A DNA stretch of 42,180 bases from DASRAP01 sp035277145 (lineage in GTDB: Bacteria; Gemmatimonadota; Gemmatimonadetes; Gemmatimonadales; Gemmatimonadaceae): positions 1-42,180 of the forward strand of contig DATELA010000030.1 of assembly GCA_035277145.1 (NCBI GenBank). Direction: 5' to 3'. How positions within the stretch are numbered: the first letter of the stretch is position 1; each line of letters starts with the position of its first letter. Positions 13,945-22,700 of the stretch are shown here, piece by piece. Position numbers and translations under genes: made by a program. The notes beneath the pieces were generated by a model. It did no database searches and was not told where the DNA came from. It saw only the letters and a list, made by a program, of their open reading frames with translations.

Positions 13945-16722
13945 ATGACACGCTTCGCACATCTCATCACTGTATTGTCGATCACCGCCGGCGCTGCCGC
14001 CGCACAAGTACCAGTTTCTCACCCCGCGGCGCGCGACACGCTGCGCGACGACCGGCGCTTCTCGTTCTACGATCGCGGACCATACCGCCCGGCCGTACCG
14101 CGCCCTGAAGCGACGCTCGGCTACGACGTCGGCGCGTGGCACACGCAATACGCGTGGCAGGAACGCGTGCTCCTCGCGATCGCCGACGGCGCGCGTGATC
14201 GTGTGCGCGTCGAGGAAATCGGGCGTACCGCGGAGAAGCGCGTCATGCGCGCGTATATCGTGTCGTCGCCGCAGAACATCGCGCGGCTCGACGCGATTCG
14301 CGCCGATTTGGATCGCATCGCCGATCCGCGTGGTGCAACGCAAGCCGAACTCGACGCCATCGTCGCGCGAACTCCGGCGGTGCTGATGTTCTCGGGATCC
14401 GTGCACGGTGACGAAGTGCCCGGCTTCGAAGCATCGATGCAATTGCTGTATCAGTTCGCGGCAAGCGAAGAACCCGCAACGCTCGCAATGCTGCAGAACG
14501 CCGTCATCGTGATCAATCCGAGCTCGAACCCGGACGGACACGAACGATTCGCGGTGTGGTACAACTCGATCGCGCAGGGCTCACCCGAGTCCGGCGCGAT
14601 GGAACAACAAGGCGGCCAACCGTGGGCCATTCGCGGACGGTTCAATCACTATCGCTTTGACATGAACCGCGATGTGTTCTCGCAAACACAACGCGAAACG
14701 CAGGCGGTGGTGAGAACGATTCATCGCTGGCACCCGATGGTGCACACGGACATGCACGGCTACACGGCGCAGATGTACTTCGCACCGCCCGCGCGTCCGG
14801 TGAACGGAAATCTTCCCGCGCAAACAACCCGCTGGCTCGACCTCATCGGACAAGGCAACGCGAGCGCGTTCGATCGCAACGGCTGGTTCTACTACGTGCG
14901 CGACGTGTTCGATCTGTTTTATCCTGGCTATTACGACACGTGGCCCGCGCTGACGGGTGCGTCGGGCATGACGTACGAGACCGACGGTGGCCCCGCGCTG
15001 CTCAAGCGGCGCGACGACGGCACGCTGCTGTCACTGCGCGATGGCATCTCGAAGCATTACGTCGGTGCAATGGCGGCCGTGCAAACGGTTGCGTCGCGCG
15101 CACGCGAGCGTGTCGCGGACTATCTCGCGTTCCGGCGCGACGCGATTGAAGCGGGACGCACGGGCACGATGAAGCGCGTCGTGTTTCTCGATGGCAACGA
15201 TCCGGTTCGCGCAGCAGAGCTGGCCGCAATGTTGTTGCGCAACGGACTCGAAGTGCGGCGCACGACTGCGCAGTACAGCGCGACGCGCGCACATTCGTAC
15301 GCGACCGACACGGTCACGGCGAAACGGTTTGAGGCCGGCGCGTACATCGTCGACATCTCGCAGCCATTGGGCCGCCTGGCCAAGACGTTGCTCGAACTCG
15401 ACCCGGCGCTCGACACGGCATTCGCGCGCGCGCAGCTCGAGAAGTTCAAACGCAACATGGAACGCGGCGCAGACGGCGTGCGCGAAGGCTACGAGTTTTA
15501 CGATGTGACCGCGTGGTCGCTTCCGATTGCGTTCGGCGTCGAGGCGTACTGGACCGAAGACGCAACCGCGGTGGCTGGCGAACTGCTGCGGCTTCCCGCA
15601 GAAGCGCCCGCATTCGGCGAAGCATTACCCGTCGCCATTCGCGGCGGCGTAATTCGCGGAAAGCCCGCGGGGTCAGCGTACCTCTTCAAGAACGACCGGC
15701 AGAGCGCGTCGCGACTTGCCGCCGCATTGCTCAACGAAGATTTCCGTGTTGCGATCGCGAGTGATCCGCTCGACGTGGGCGGTGAACAATGGCCGCGCGG
15801 CACATTCGTTGTTCGCGTCTCGCGCAACACACCTGCATTGCACGACCGCATCGACGCACTCGCGCGCGAATCGTCCGTCGAGGTAGTCGGCGTCAATACC
15901 GCATTTCCGACGACTGGACAGTTCTCGACCGGATCCGAGTCCGTCACGTCGCTGCAATCGCCGAAGGTTGCCGTCGTTGGTGGCGACGGCGTCGATCACG
16001 GCGGATTCGGCGCGATCTGGTGGACGCTCGACCAGCGCTACCGGTTGCCGTTCACAACAATCAGCATAGACGCGCTCGCTGGCGGCGATTTGACGCGCTT
16101 CAACACCATCATCATTCCGCCTGCCGCAGCGGGCACGCTCAACTCGCGCCTCGGTCGCGGCGGTGCGTTGCGCACCTGGGTGCAGAACGGCGGAACGCTC
16201 ATCGCAATGGGCGGTGCAGCAGCATGGGCCGCGCGTGACAGCGTGAACTTCACCAGCGCGCGCGCCGTGCGCGCCGAAGAAAAGAAAGACGACAAACCTA
16301 CGCCCGCTGCCGCAGCAGCAACTGACACCATGCTCGGCGTTATCAGTCCAAGCGCAACGATCGATAATCCAGTCGATCTGCCGGGCAGTTTCTTTGACGT
16401 CGTGCTCGATCGCACGCACTGGCTCACGCTCGGCGTCGACGTCTCGCGCATGACTGCGCTCGTCACCGGCGAAACATTCTTCAGGCCGTCGAAAGCTGGT
16501 TCGAACGTCGCCGTGTTTGCGCCCGCAGGCAAACTGCACCGCGCCGGATTCATCTGGCCGAACAACACGGAGCGGTTGCTCCGCGGAACCTCACTTGTAA
16601 TCGAAGAACCGCTCGGCCGCGGTCACGTGGTGCTCTTTGCGAACAATCCAATGTTCAGAGCGTGGTGGAGATCGATGGACAAGATGGTTCTTAACGCGAT
16701 TCTACTCGGCTCGGCGTACTGA
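13945..16722 (+). CDS. exported M14-family zinc carboxypeptidase
   Basis: This large secreted or periplasmic metallocarboxypeptidase has 925 residues, starting at ATG 13945 so that the signal peptide MTRFAHLITVLSITAGAAAA comes first. Zinc ligands are His154 and Glu157 (SVHGDE) and His271 (TDMHGYTAQ). The substrate-binding pair Asn241-Arg242 (FDMNRD), NPDGHERF and the catalytic Glu345 (GMTYETDGG) complete the M14 site, so it should be active. After the roughly 350-residue catalytic domain comes a long extension: a beta/alpha region (MKRVVFLDGNDPVRAAELAAMLL) and near 690-740 a class-I glutamine-amidotransferase-like fold (VAVVGGDGVDHGGFGAIWW). This layout is common in exported M14 proteins of Gemmatimonadota and Bacteroidota (known family trait). 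Peptide scavenging is the likely role. A bidirectional palindrome follows the stop. Confidence 0.92.
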   Translation: MTRFAHLITVLSITAGAAAAQVPVSHPAARDTLRDDRRFSFYDRGPYRPAVPRPEATLGYDVGAWHTQYAWQERVLLAIADGARDRVRVEEIGRTAEKRVMRAYIVSSPQNIARLDAIRADLDRIADPRGATQAELDAIVARTPAVLMFSGSVHGDEVPGFEASMQLLYQFAASEEPATLAMLQNAVIVINPSSNPDGHERFAVWYNSIAQGSPESGAMEQQGGQPWAIRGRFNHYRFDMNRDVFSQTQRETQAVVRTIHRWHPMVHTDMHGYTAQMYFAPPARPVNGNLPAQTTRWLDLIGQGNASAFDRNGWFYYVRDVFDLFYPGYYDTWPALTGASGMTYETDGGPALLKRRDDGTLLSLRDGISKHYVGAMAAVQTVASRARERVADYLAFRRDAIEAGRTGTMKRVVFLDGNDPVRAAELAAMLLRNGLEVRRTTAQYSATRAHSYATDTVTAKRFEAGAYIVDISQPLGRLAKTLLELDPALDTAFARAQLEKFKRNMERGADGVREGYEFYDVTAWSLPIAFGVEAYWTEDATAVAGELLRLPAEAPAFGEALPVAIRGGVIRGKPAGSAYLFKNDRQSASRLAAALLNEDFRVAIASDPLDVGGEQWPRGTFVVRVSRNTPALHDRIDALARESSVEVVGVNTAFPTTGQFSTGSESVTSLQSPKVAVVGGDGVDHGGFGAIWWTLDQRYRLPFTTISIDALAGGDLTRFNTIIIPPAAAGTLNSRLGRGGALRTWVQNGGTLIAMGGAAAWAARDSVNFTSARAVRAEEKKDDKPTPAAAAATDTMLGVISPSATIDNPVDLPGSFFDVVLDRTHWLTLGVDVSRMTALVTGETFFRPSKAGSNVAVFAPAGKLHRAGFIWPNNTERLLRGTSLVIEEPLGRGHVVLFANNPMFRAWWRSMDKMVLNAILLGSAY

Positions 16723-16723
16723 T

Positions 16724-16820
16724 ACGAGGACGGAAGACGGACACGGAAGTGAGAAGTGCGAGGAAGGCTGCGGATGCCCTCCTCGCACTTCTCACTTCAA
16801 TGTCCGTCCTCCGTCCTTGT
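16724..16820. terminator. nested palindrome at a convergent junction (family B, copy 2)
   Basis: The inner stem GAAGTGAGAAGTGCGAGGA (16746-16764) / TCCTCGCACTTCTCACTTC (16780-16798) is the same 19-mer as at 11489. The outer stem AGGACGGAAGACGGACAC (about 16728-16745) / TGTCCGTCCTCCGTCCTT (16801-16818) is different from that of copy 1. It fills the whole gap between the M14 peptidase (+) and PDZ protein (-) genes, so it can end both transcripts. Confidence 0.8.
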
Positions 16821-17962
16821 TACGATCGCGTCGTGATCCGTGGCGCAATCCGCGCCCGCACCACTTCATCGCGCGCGCGGTCTGATGCGTCGCGTGCGCG
16901 CTCGATGGCATCACGCACGCGTTCGCGAATGCGCAGGTTCGCATCGGAGTCATCGCCGAAGCGATACATGAACGCATCGCCATCAAACAGATGCTCGAGT
17001 TCGGGCATCGCGCGAATGCGCGGCAGAATCTTGAGCGGTGCGCCGTTCACGTTCGGCGTGAAATTGAGCTTCTCGAAGTTGGAGAGCCCGCCGTCCTTGA
17101 AGAGCCGCAATGCCCCGTCGCCAGAGAAGAACTGGAACGCGTCGTCCTTGAGGTCGCTCGCTTTCACCGGCGTTACGGTGACTTCGCGCGAACGGCCGCC
17201 CGTGACGACAGTGAGCGTCACTGCTTCGCCGGCCTTGAGTTTCGCGATTTCCGTTGACGCGCGTCGCATGCGAGCGCTGGACAGCTCGGATTCCCCGGCC
17301 TCTTGTGACGGAACGCGGAGGTCGACGCCGTTGATGCGCGCGATGCGATCACCTTCGACGATCCCCGCTTTTTCTGCGGGGCCATCCGGCGTCACGCTCG
17401 CGACGAACACGCCAAGCGTGTCGCGTTTCGTGACGCGGCTGCCAAGTGCCATTCCGAGCACGGCGCGGTCGGCTGCTCGCTCGGTGCTGAAGCGCTGCGT
17501 GAGTGCGCGCGGCGTGCTGGCCTGCGTCAGCTCGCGGGCGGCGACGGTCTTTACGCGCAACGATCGCGTGCTGCCGCCGGAGTAAACGCGCAGCTCGATT
17601 TCATCGCCGGCTTTCTTTTTGTCGAGTTCACGGATCAGACGCCGCCCCATCATGCCGCGGAGCGATTCGTCCTCGGCGTCTTCGCGGGCCATGCGAAGAT
17701 TCACGCCGTCGATCGATTGAATACGATCGCCTTCCTTGAGTCCGGCGGTTGCGGCGGGGCTCCCTTCCATGATGGAGCCGACGAGCACGCCAAGCGTGTC
17801 GCGATTGTCGTTTTCGCCGAGGTAGACGCCGATGCGCGCTGAATTCGGCTCTTCCTTCATGATGATCCGGTTGATGATCGGGACCTTGCGCTCGACCTGC
17901 GCGCCGGCCGGCGCGGCAAAGACTGTAACGGTGAGCAGTGCGGCTGTCGCAATGCGTTTCAT
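16820..17962 (-). CDS. exported protein with two PDZ domains, no protease domain
   Basis: This 380-residue protein has a signal peptide MKRIATAALLTVTVFAAPAGA and two PDZ modules. The first contains LGVLVGSIMEGSPAATAGLKEGDRIQSIDG (about 55-85), and the second LGVFVASVTPDGPAEKAGIVEGDRIARING. Each is followed by an Arg/Glu-rich helix. The C-terminal third (SDANLRIRERVRDAIERARDASDRARDEV) is a charged helix. There is no trypsin-like or other catalytic domain, unlike DegP/DegS, so it probably binds exposed C-termini or acts as a periplasmic scaffold. ATG 17962 is chosen: AGGA lies nine bases upstream. ATG 17971 and an upstream start at 18007 are poorer. It is divergent from the PepSY-type gene; the 120-bp gap must hold both promoters. 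Confidence 0.9.
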   Translation of the reverse strand: MKRIATAALLTVTVFAAPAGAQVERKVPIINRIIMKEEPNSARIGVYLGENDNRDTLGVLVGSIMEGSPAATAGLKEGDRIQSIDGVNLRMAREDAEDESLRGMMGRRLIRELDKKKAGDEIELRVYSGGSTRSLRVKTVAARELTQASTPRALTQRFSTERAADRAVLGMALGSRVTKRDTLGVFVASVTPDGPAEKAGIVEGDRIARINGVDLRVPSQEAGESELSSARMRRASTEIAKLKAGEAVTLTVVTGGRSREVTVTPVKASDLKDDAFQFFSGDGALRLFKDGGLSNFEKLNFTPNVNGAPLKILPRIRAMPELEHLFDGDAFMYRFGDDSDANLRIRERVRDAIERARDASDRARDEVVRARIAPRITTRS

Positions 17963-18082
17963 TGGATTCATGTCCTGTGCGGGTGTTCGCATTTCTGACA
18001 CGGGCACGTGTGCAGACGGTTTCCAAGGCCATCACCGGACGACGGAAAAAGCGTTCGGTCCGTCCCATACGTATTGTTGGCC
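17963..18082. promoter_or_regulatory. divergent promoter region (PDZ protein / PepSY-type protein)
   Basis: This 120-bp gap between two divergent genes must contain both promoters. Visible features are AGGAC upstream of the PDZ start, TGACACGGGCACGTGTGCAG (about 17996-18015, partly palindromic around GGCACGTG) and CATACGTATTGTTGG just before ATG 18083. I cannot assign -10/-35 elements with confidence. Confidence 0.4.
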
Positions 18083-18604
18083 ATGCGAGCACAGAAACTC
18101 TTTCGACGCGTCCACTACTGGGGCGCAGCCCTCGCGGGCATTCCCGTCGTCGTCATTCTCGCGACCGGGATTCTGCTGCAACTCAAGAAGAACATGTCGT
18201 GGGTACAGCCGGCGGAAGCGCGCGGTTCGAGCGGAATACCGGGTGTTTCGTTCGATCAGTTGCTCACGATCGCGCAATCGGTTCCCGCCGCGCAGGTGCG
18301 TACGTGGGATGACATCCCGCGCATCGAAGGGCGTCCGCAGAAAGGATTGATCAAGCTCGTGTCCGCGAACAATCACGAAATCCAGATCGATCTCGTGACG
18401 GGCAATGTGCTACACGCCGCGCATCGTCGCAGCGACATCATCGAATCGATTCACGACGGATCGTTCTTCGCGTCGTTCACCAAACTCGGCGTATTTCTTC
18501 CGGCCGGGATTACGCTGTTCGTGCTGTGGTGCACGGGGCTGTACTTGTTTCTGTTGCCGTTCCTGAGCAAACGCAGGCGCGCAGCGAGACTGGCAAGCGA
18601 CTGA
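18083..18604 (+). CDS. PepSY-associated two-TM membrane protein
   Basis: This 173-residue inner-membrane protein begins FRRVHYWGAALAGIPVVVILATGILLQLKK, the signature of PepSY-associated TM proteins (Arg-x-x-His near the first helix). A periplasmic loop of about 95 residues carries a PepSY-like stretch (FDQLLTIAQSVPAAQVRTWDDIPRIEG). The second helix, about 135-157 (FLPAGITLFVLWCTGLYLFLLPFL), is followed by a basic tail. These proteins are often linked to iron uptake or ferric reduction or to inhibition of peptidases, but the role here is open. ATG 18083 is chosen; 25 residues upstream in frame do not look like protein. It ends at a repeat-filled convergent junction. Confidence 0.82.
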   Translation: MRAQKLFRRVHYWGAALAGIPVVVILATGILLQLKKNMSWVQPAEARGSSGIPGVSFDQLLTIAQSVPAAQVRTWDDIPRIEGRPQKGLIKLVSANNHEIQIDLVTGNVLHAAHRRSDIIESIHDGSFFASFTKLGVFLPAGITLFVLWCTGLYLFLLPFLSKRRRAARLASD

Positions 18605-18610
18605 CGCAGG

Positions 18611-18769
18611 CACGGAACTGCCACACGGAACTGCCACACGGAACTGCCACTGCGTCCTGGGCCGTTTCACGAGCGTACTGGGCCGTTTGAAGAACGTATT
18701 GGGCCGTTCAAACCCACAACGCCGTTCAAGACGGCCCACAACGCCGTTCAAGACGGCCCACAACGCCGT
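18611..18769. repeat. tandem and inverted GGGCCGTT-type repeats at a convergent junction (family F)
   Basis: Three exact tandem copies of CACGGAACTGCCA (18611-18649) are followed by three GGGCCGTT(T/C) words about 24 bp apart (18659-18708). Next come two and a half tandem copies of a 22-mer beginning CCCACAACGCCGTTCAAGAC (18713-18769). The 22-mer contains ACGGCCCA and TTCAA, the complement of the left words, so the whole is a large imperfect palindrome. It fills the space between PepSY-type (+) and DUF1080 (-) genes and probably terminates both. No spacers or cas genes, so not CRISPR. Confidence 0.85.
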
Positions 18770-18774
18770 AGTAG

Positions 18775-19560
18775 TTACGGCTCGATTTTCCGCACCCACA
18801 CATTGCGAAACCGCACCGGGTGTCCGTGATCCTGCAGACTGATCGGTAACCGATCCGCGTGCGCCTCGTACGGCGCGCGACGCTGGTTCGACGTAGGCCC
18901 GACCAACTCGATGTTGTCCTGTACGAGAATCCCGTTGTGCAGCACGGTGAATCGCGCGGGACTCACCATTTTGCCCGCCGCATCAAAATGCGGGCGGTGG
19001 AACACGATGTCATACGTTTGCCACTCACCGGGTGGGCGGCTTGCGTTCACCAGCGGCGGGAACTGTCCGTAGATCGATCCCGCTTGTCCGTCGGGATACG
19101 TCGCATTGTTGTACGAGTCGAGCACCTGCAGTTCATACTTGCCCATGAGAAACACGCCGCTGTTACCGCGGTCCTGATCGGTTCCGCGTGGCGGGTTGGG
19201 CGCCATCCATTCGATGTGCACCTGCACATCGCCGAACGTATCGCGCGTCAACAGCGTGCCGGTGCCGGCGACGACTTCGAACGCACCGTCGACGATGCGC
19301 CAGCGCGCCGGGCTGCCGTCGACGCCGCTCCATTTCGCGAGACTCGTTCCGTCAAAGAGCACGATTGCATCAGCCGGCGGCGCAACCAGTGGCGCGGGCG
19401 CAGCAGGTTTGACGAGCGGTGGTGCGGGCCGTTCGCGCGAATGTTGCGGCCACGGGCCGAGCGGTGATTGCGCATCCGCTGGAACTGGCGCGAACGCAAC
19501 AACGCTCATGAGAAAGAACGAAAGACACCCGAATCGAGCGACGTGATGTGTTGGCGTCAT
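18775..19560 (-). CDS. exported DUF1080 (3-keto-disaccharide hydrolase-type) protein
   Basis: This 261-residue protein has a signal peptide (about 1-30, LSFFLMSVVAFAPVPADA), a Pro/Ala-rich linker (about 35-63) and a single DUF1080 beta-sandwich. Marks are VLFDGTSLAKWSGVDG (67-82), RWRIVDGAFEVV, FGDVQVHIEWMAP, RGNSGVFLMGKYELQVLDS and GEWQTYDIVFHRP. The fold is concanavalin/laminin-G-like; members act on carbohydrates, some as 3-keto-glycoside hydrolases. Acidic and aromatic residues of that site (NSGVF, ELQVLDS) are present, so activity is plausible. There is no sugar-oxidising partner gene nearby, so the pathway is unclear. ATG 19560 gives a good signal peptide. The 168-bp gap to the next gene, transcribed divergently, holds both promoters. 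Confidence 0.9.
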   Translation of the reverse strand: MTPTHHVARFGCLSFFLMSVVAFAPVPADAQSPLGPWPQHSRERPAPPLVKPAAPAPLVAPPADAIVLFDGTSLAKWSGVDGSPARWRIVDGAFEVVAGTGTLLTRDTFGDVQVHIEWMAPNPPRGTDQDRGNSGVFLMGKYELQVLDSYNNATYPDGQAGSIYGQFPPLVNASRPPGEWQTYDIVFHRPHFDAAGKMVSPARFTVLHNGILVQDNIELVGPTSNQRRAPYEAHADRLPISLQDHGHPVRFRNVWVRKIEP

Positions 19561-19728
19561 GGCGACACGCTACGAATGAATTGGTTCTGTCGCAAGAGTT
19601 TCGATCGGTCCTATTCACGCGGCGTGCGTTGATTGCGCCGACAGTGGCTCCGACCTTCTCGCGCACAACGAGCAGGTCTCCACTGAGCTGCGCTGCGCGC
19701 GTTGCTCGCCACTTGGACCGCAACCGCC
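19561..19728. promoter_or_regulatory. divergent promoter region (DUF1080 / large exported protein)
   Basis: This 168-bp intergenic region lies between two genes pointing outward. It contains an AT-richer patch TACGAATGAATTGGTTCTGTC (about 19570-19590) and CGGTCCTATTCACG further on, either of which could carry promoter elements. I see no clear consensus, no riboswitch-like fold and no short gene. A TTG at 19702 could extend the next gene but lacks support. Confidence 0.4.
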
Positions 19729-22700
19729 ATGAACACTCCCGCGTTCACTCGTGCAACGCCGCGCCGCGCCCGACACGCACTCGCGGCACTCATGTGCACG
19801 TTCCTCGCGTCCGAGCTCGGCGCGCAATCGCCCGTAACTTCGCCACTCACAACAACGGTCATCCGCGACGACGGCGTCGCGGTGCCAACGAATCCGTCAT
19901 CGCGCCGAAACGGATTCAATCTGTTCGCCGAGGAAGATCTCGCGGGCACGAGCCTGCGGCTCACCGGCACGTATCGCTACGCGTTCATCAACGCCGGCGG
20001 TTTGTGTCCGTTCGCGAATACGGCGGGCGACATCTTCAATTCGCAGTGCGGTGCGTTCGGCGGCTCGACGTTCTTTCACGCAACGCCGGTCTGGGGCATC
20101 GGGCTCGACGATTACGCAAAAATTCGCGCGGCTTGGCCCAACGTCGCGAATATGCGCTCACCCGTCGGATTCTCGACGCCATGGCGCATCACATCCATCG
20201 CCCCGATCACCACGCGCATCAACGCCGCTGACGGGCAGTTCGGACAGTTCTACGCGGGTGTTACTTCACTGACAGGTGCCGGATGTCGCGAATTCACGGG
20301 CGCGGCGGGAGCGGGCTTGCCCGAGAATTTCACATTGCTCGCGTCGTCCGATTGCCCCGAAACGTGGCCCGGCACCGGATTCAACGGACTACGTGCGTTG
20401 CCCGACAGCGTGTGGCTCCAGCGATTTCAGTCGGGCCCGAGTGCGTTTCGTTGGGATGACTGGAAGATCCCGGCGAATCAATACGCGTCCACGCCGATAG
20501 GAAACATTGCGAGTTACGGTGCGTTCTCCGACTACCCGCGCGAAGTGCTGCAGATCTACGGTGGCATTACGCCGCGTGGAACACCTGGTGAACCGCCCGG
20601 TGAACGCGGATTTCCGCTCGGCATATACGTGCGCGCCGACGCGTGGAAGTTCGATCGTCCGTCGTTGCGCAACGGCGTGTTCATCCGCTGGCTCGTGATC
20701 AACAACAGCGAAAAAGTGTGGGGCGCGCCCATCGACTACGACAAGCTCTATATGGGCGTCGATCCAGGCTACACACTCTCCGGTCAATCACCCGCGGCGT
20801 ACAACCTCCCCGGTCGCGGCGTGCACGTTGCCTCCGGTGGCGGAATGTCGGGAAAGTGCAGCAGCACATTTCCGCGACGCGCACCACCGGGAAACACGGA
20901 AGGGTGCGAGGGCAACAGCACCACCGCGCCGCGCATGATCATGTTGCTCAAGTCTCCGCTCGGCGATTTGCGCAACAAGCAGTTCTCCGACTCTGCGTCG
21001 CCATACTACTTCCCGAGCCATCAGGAAGCCGACGACACCATCACGTTCAATCACTGGCGTCGCGGCGGGTTCGGAGCACAAGAGCAGTTTTCGTGGCGCC
21101 GCAACGACCGCGCGCTGTTCGGCTTGCTCTCCGGCGACGAAACGCTGTGGCTCGACGGCCGCTCGTTCAGCGATTTCAGCGCTACGAATATCTGGCGCTA
21201 CTTCCGCTACGAAGGTACCGACGGAACCCAGTCGCTCGCGAACATCCGGTACAACCGCTCCGTACCGGGTGACATTCCCGGGTACGGGGACTGGGACTAC
21301 AACGACGACGGCATTCAGGACACGCTCAAGATTCCAGGATGCGGCGTACTCGGATGCGCCGGTCTATGGGGTGATTCGATCGCGGGCGGGTTTTCCAATC
21401 AGGACGCCGGCAACATCGGAAACTTCCTCGGCGTGGGACCATTTGCACTCGCGGCCGGCGATACCACCGAGTTCATCTGGTTCATGGGCGGCGCGGCCGA
21501 CACGCTCCAAACCAATCGCCTGATTGCGGCCGCGACAGCGGCGTTCTTCAACAATTATGCAGGCGCTTCGGCATATCCAACGCCGACGGTGACCGCGGAA
21601 GATGTGCAGCTCAACTCCGCGTGGTTCCGCGACTCGACGGCCAACGCGCAGAACACGCAAGTGCGCATTCAGATCAAGATGCCGCCACGTGTTCCCGACG
21701 CGAGCATGCAGGCGATTCTCGCGCGGCTCCAGCAGAGCGACCCGATCGCGTCGAACCTGCGCGATCTCAATCCGGGTCTGCTGTCGATCGTCACTGGGCG
21801 AATGCAGCAGAACCTCGCCGAACTGCTCGTGTTCAAGAGCTGCGACGGCGGCACGTCGTGGACGACCGATGCGTCGTGCACGGCGTCAACGGCGTCATTT
21901 CGCACACGCGATCAGAGCGGCTCCGATGTTGGCCTCGGTTGGCGCCCACGATTCACGATCGCGGTCGATTCGATCACCGGCCGGCTGTCGTCTTATGTCA
22001 TCACCGACAACGTGCCGTCGGGGCGTGAGTACTTGTACGCGTTCGTCACCAAGACCCGCGGTCTCTTCGACATTCGCGTGCGCACGAAGCTGACCGTCGA
22101 CTCACTCGGCCGGATTACGGACGAGGCATTCGACAATCTCGAAAATGTGCTTGGCGTCGACATCGACACGATCACGAGTCCGCTCAGTCCGTCGGGTCCG
22201 CACACTGTCCGCGTGTACGCACCGATTTCTGTTCCGGCGGGAACGATGTACGCCGCGCTCGATTCGGTGCGTGTGCAAACACCGCGGACGACAAATCGCG
22301 TGGCGTTGTTCGCCACGTCGGCATCGGTGGACGGAGTGTACCGCATGCGGTTTGGAAATCGCTTTGTCGTCACACGAACGATCGACACGATCACGGGCGC
22401 GGAGACCAGCGCAATCATCCGGCAATCCGTGTATCGCTCGTATGGCGCATCGCCGACGGCGTTCGATCCCGCGGGCGCGAACGGTGGCGCGGCGCTGTCG
22501 CCGGCGGGCCCGCGACTCCAGAGTCCGGGCGCGGGAAGTTCGTTCTACTACGTCGCATCGGCGGACACGTTCAGCGCGAATCACGGGTTTACGTACAGCG
22601 CGCGCATCAGCAACGGACAGATCGTTTCGTCGCAGCGGCTGAGCACCACGCCGATCTCGACGGTCGGCTCGGTCAAAACGTTCCTCGACACGATCAAGTT

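Noticed and set aside
18611..18769. Possible CRISPR array
   Set aside because: Repeat units are directly tandem or irregularly spaced, without unique spacers of constant length, and no cas genes are near.
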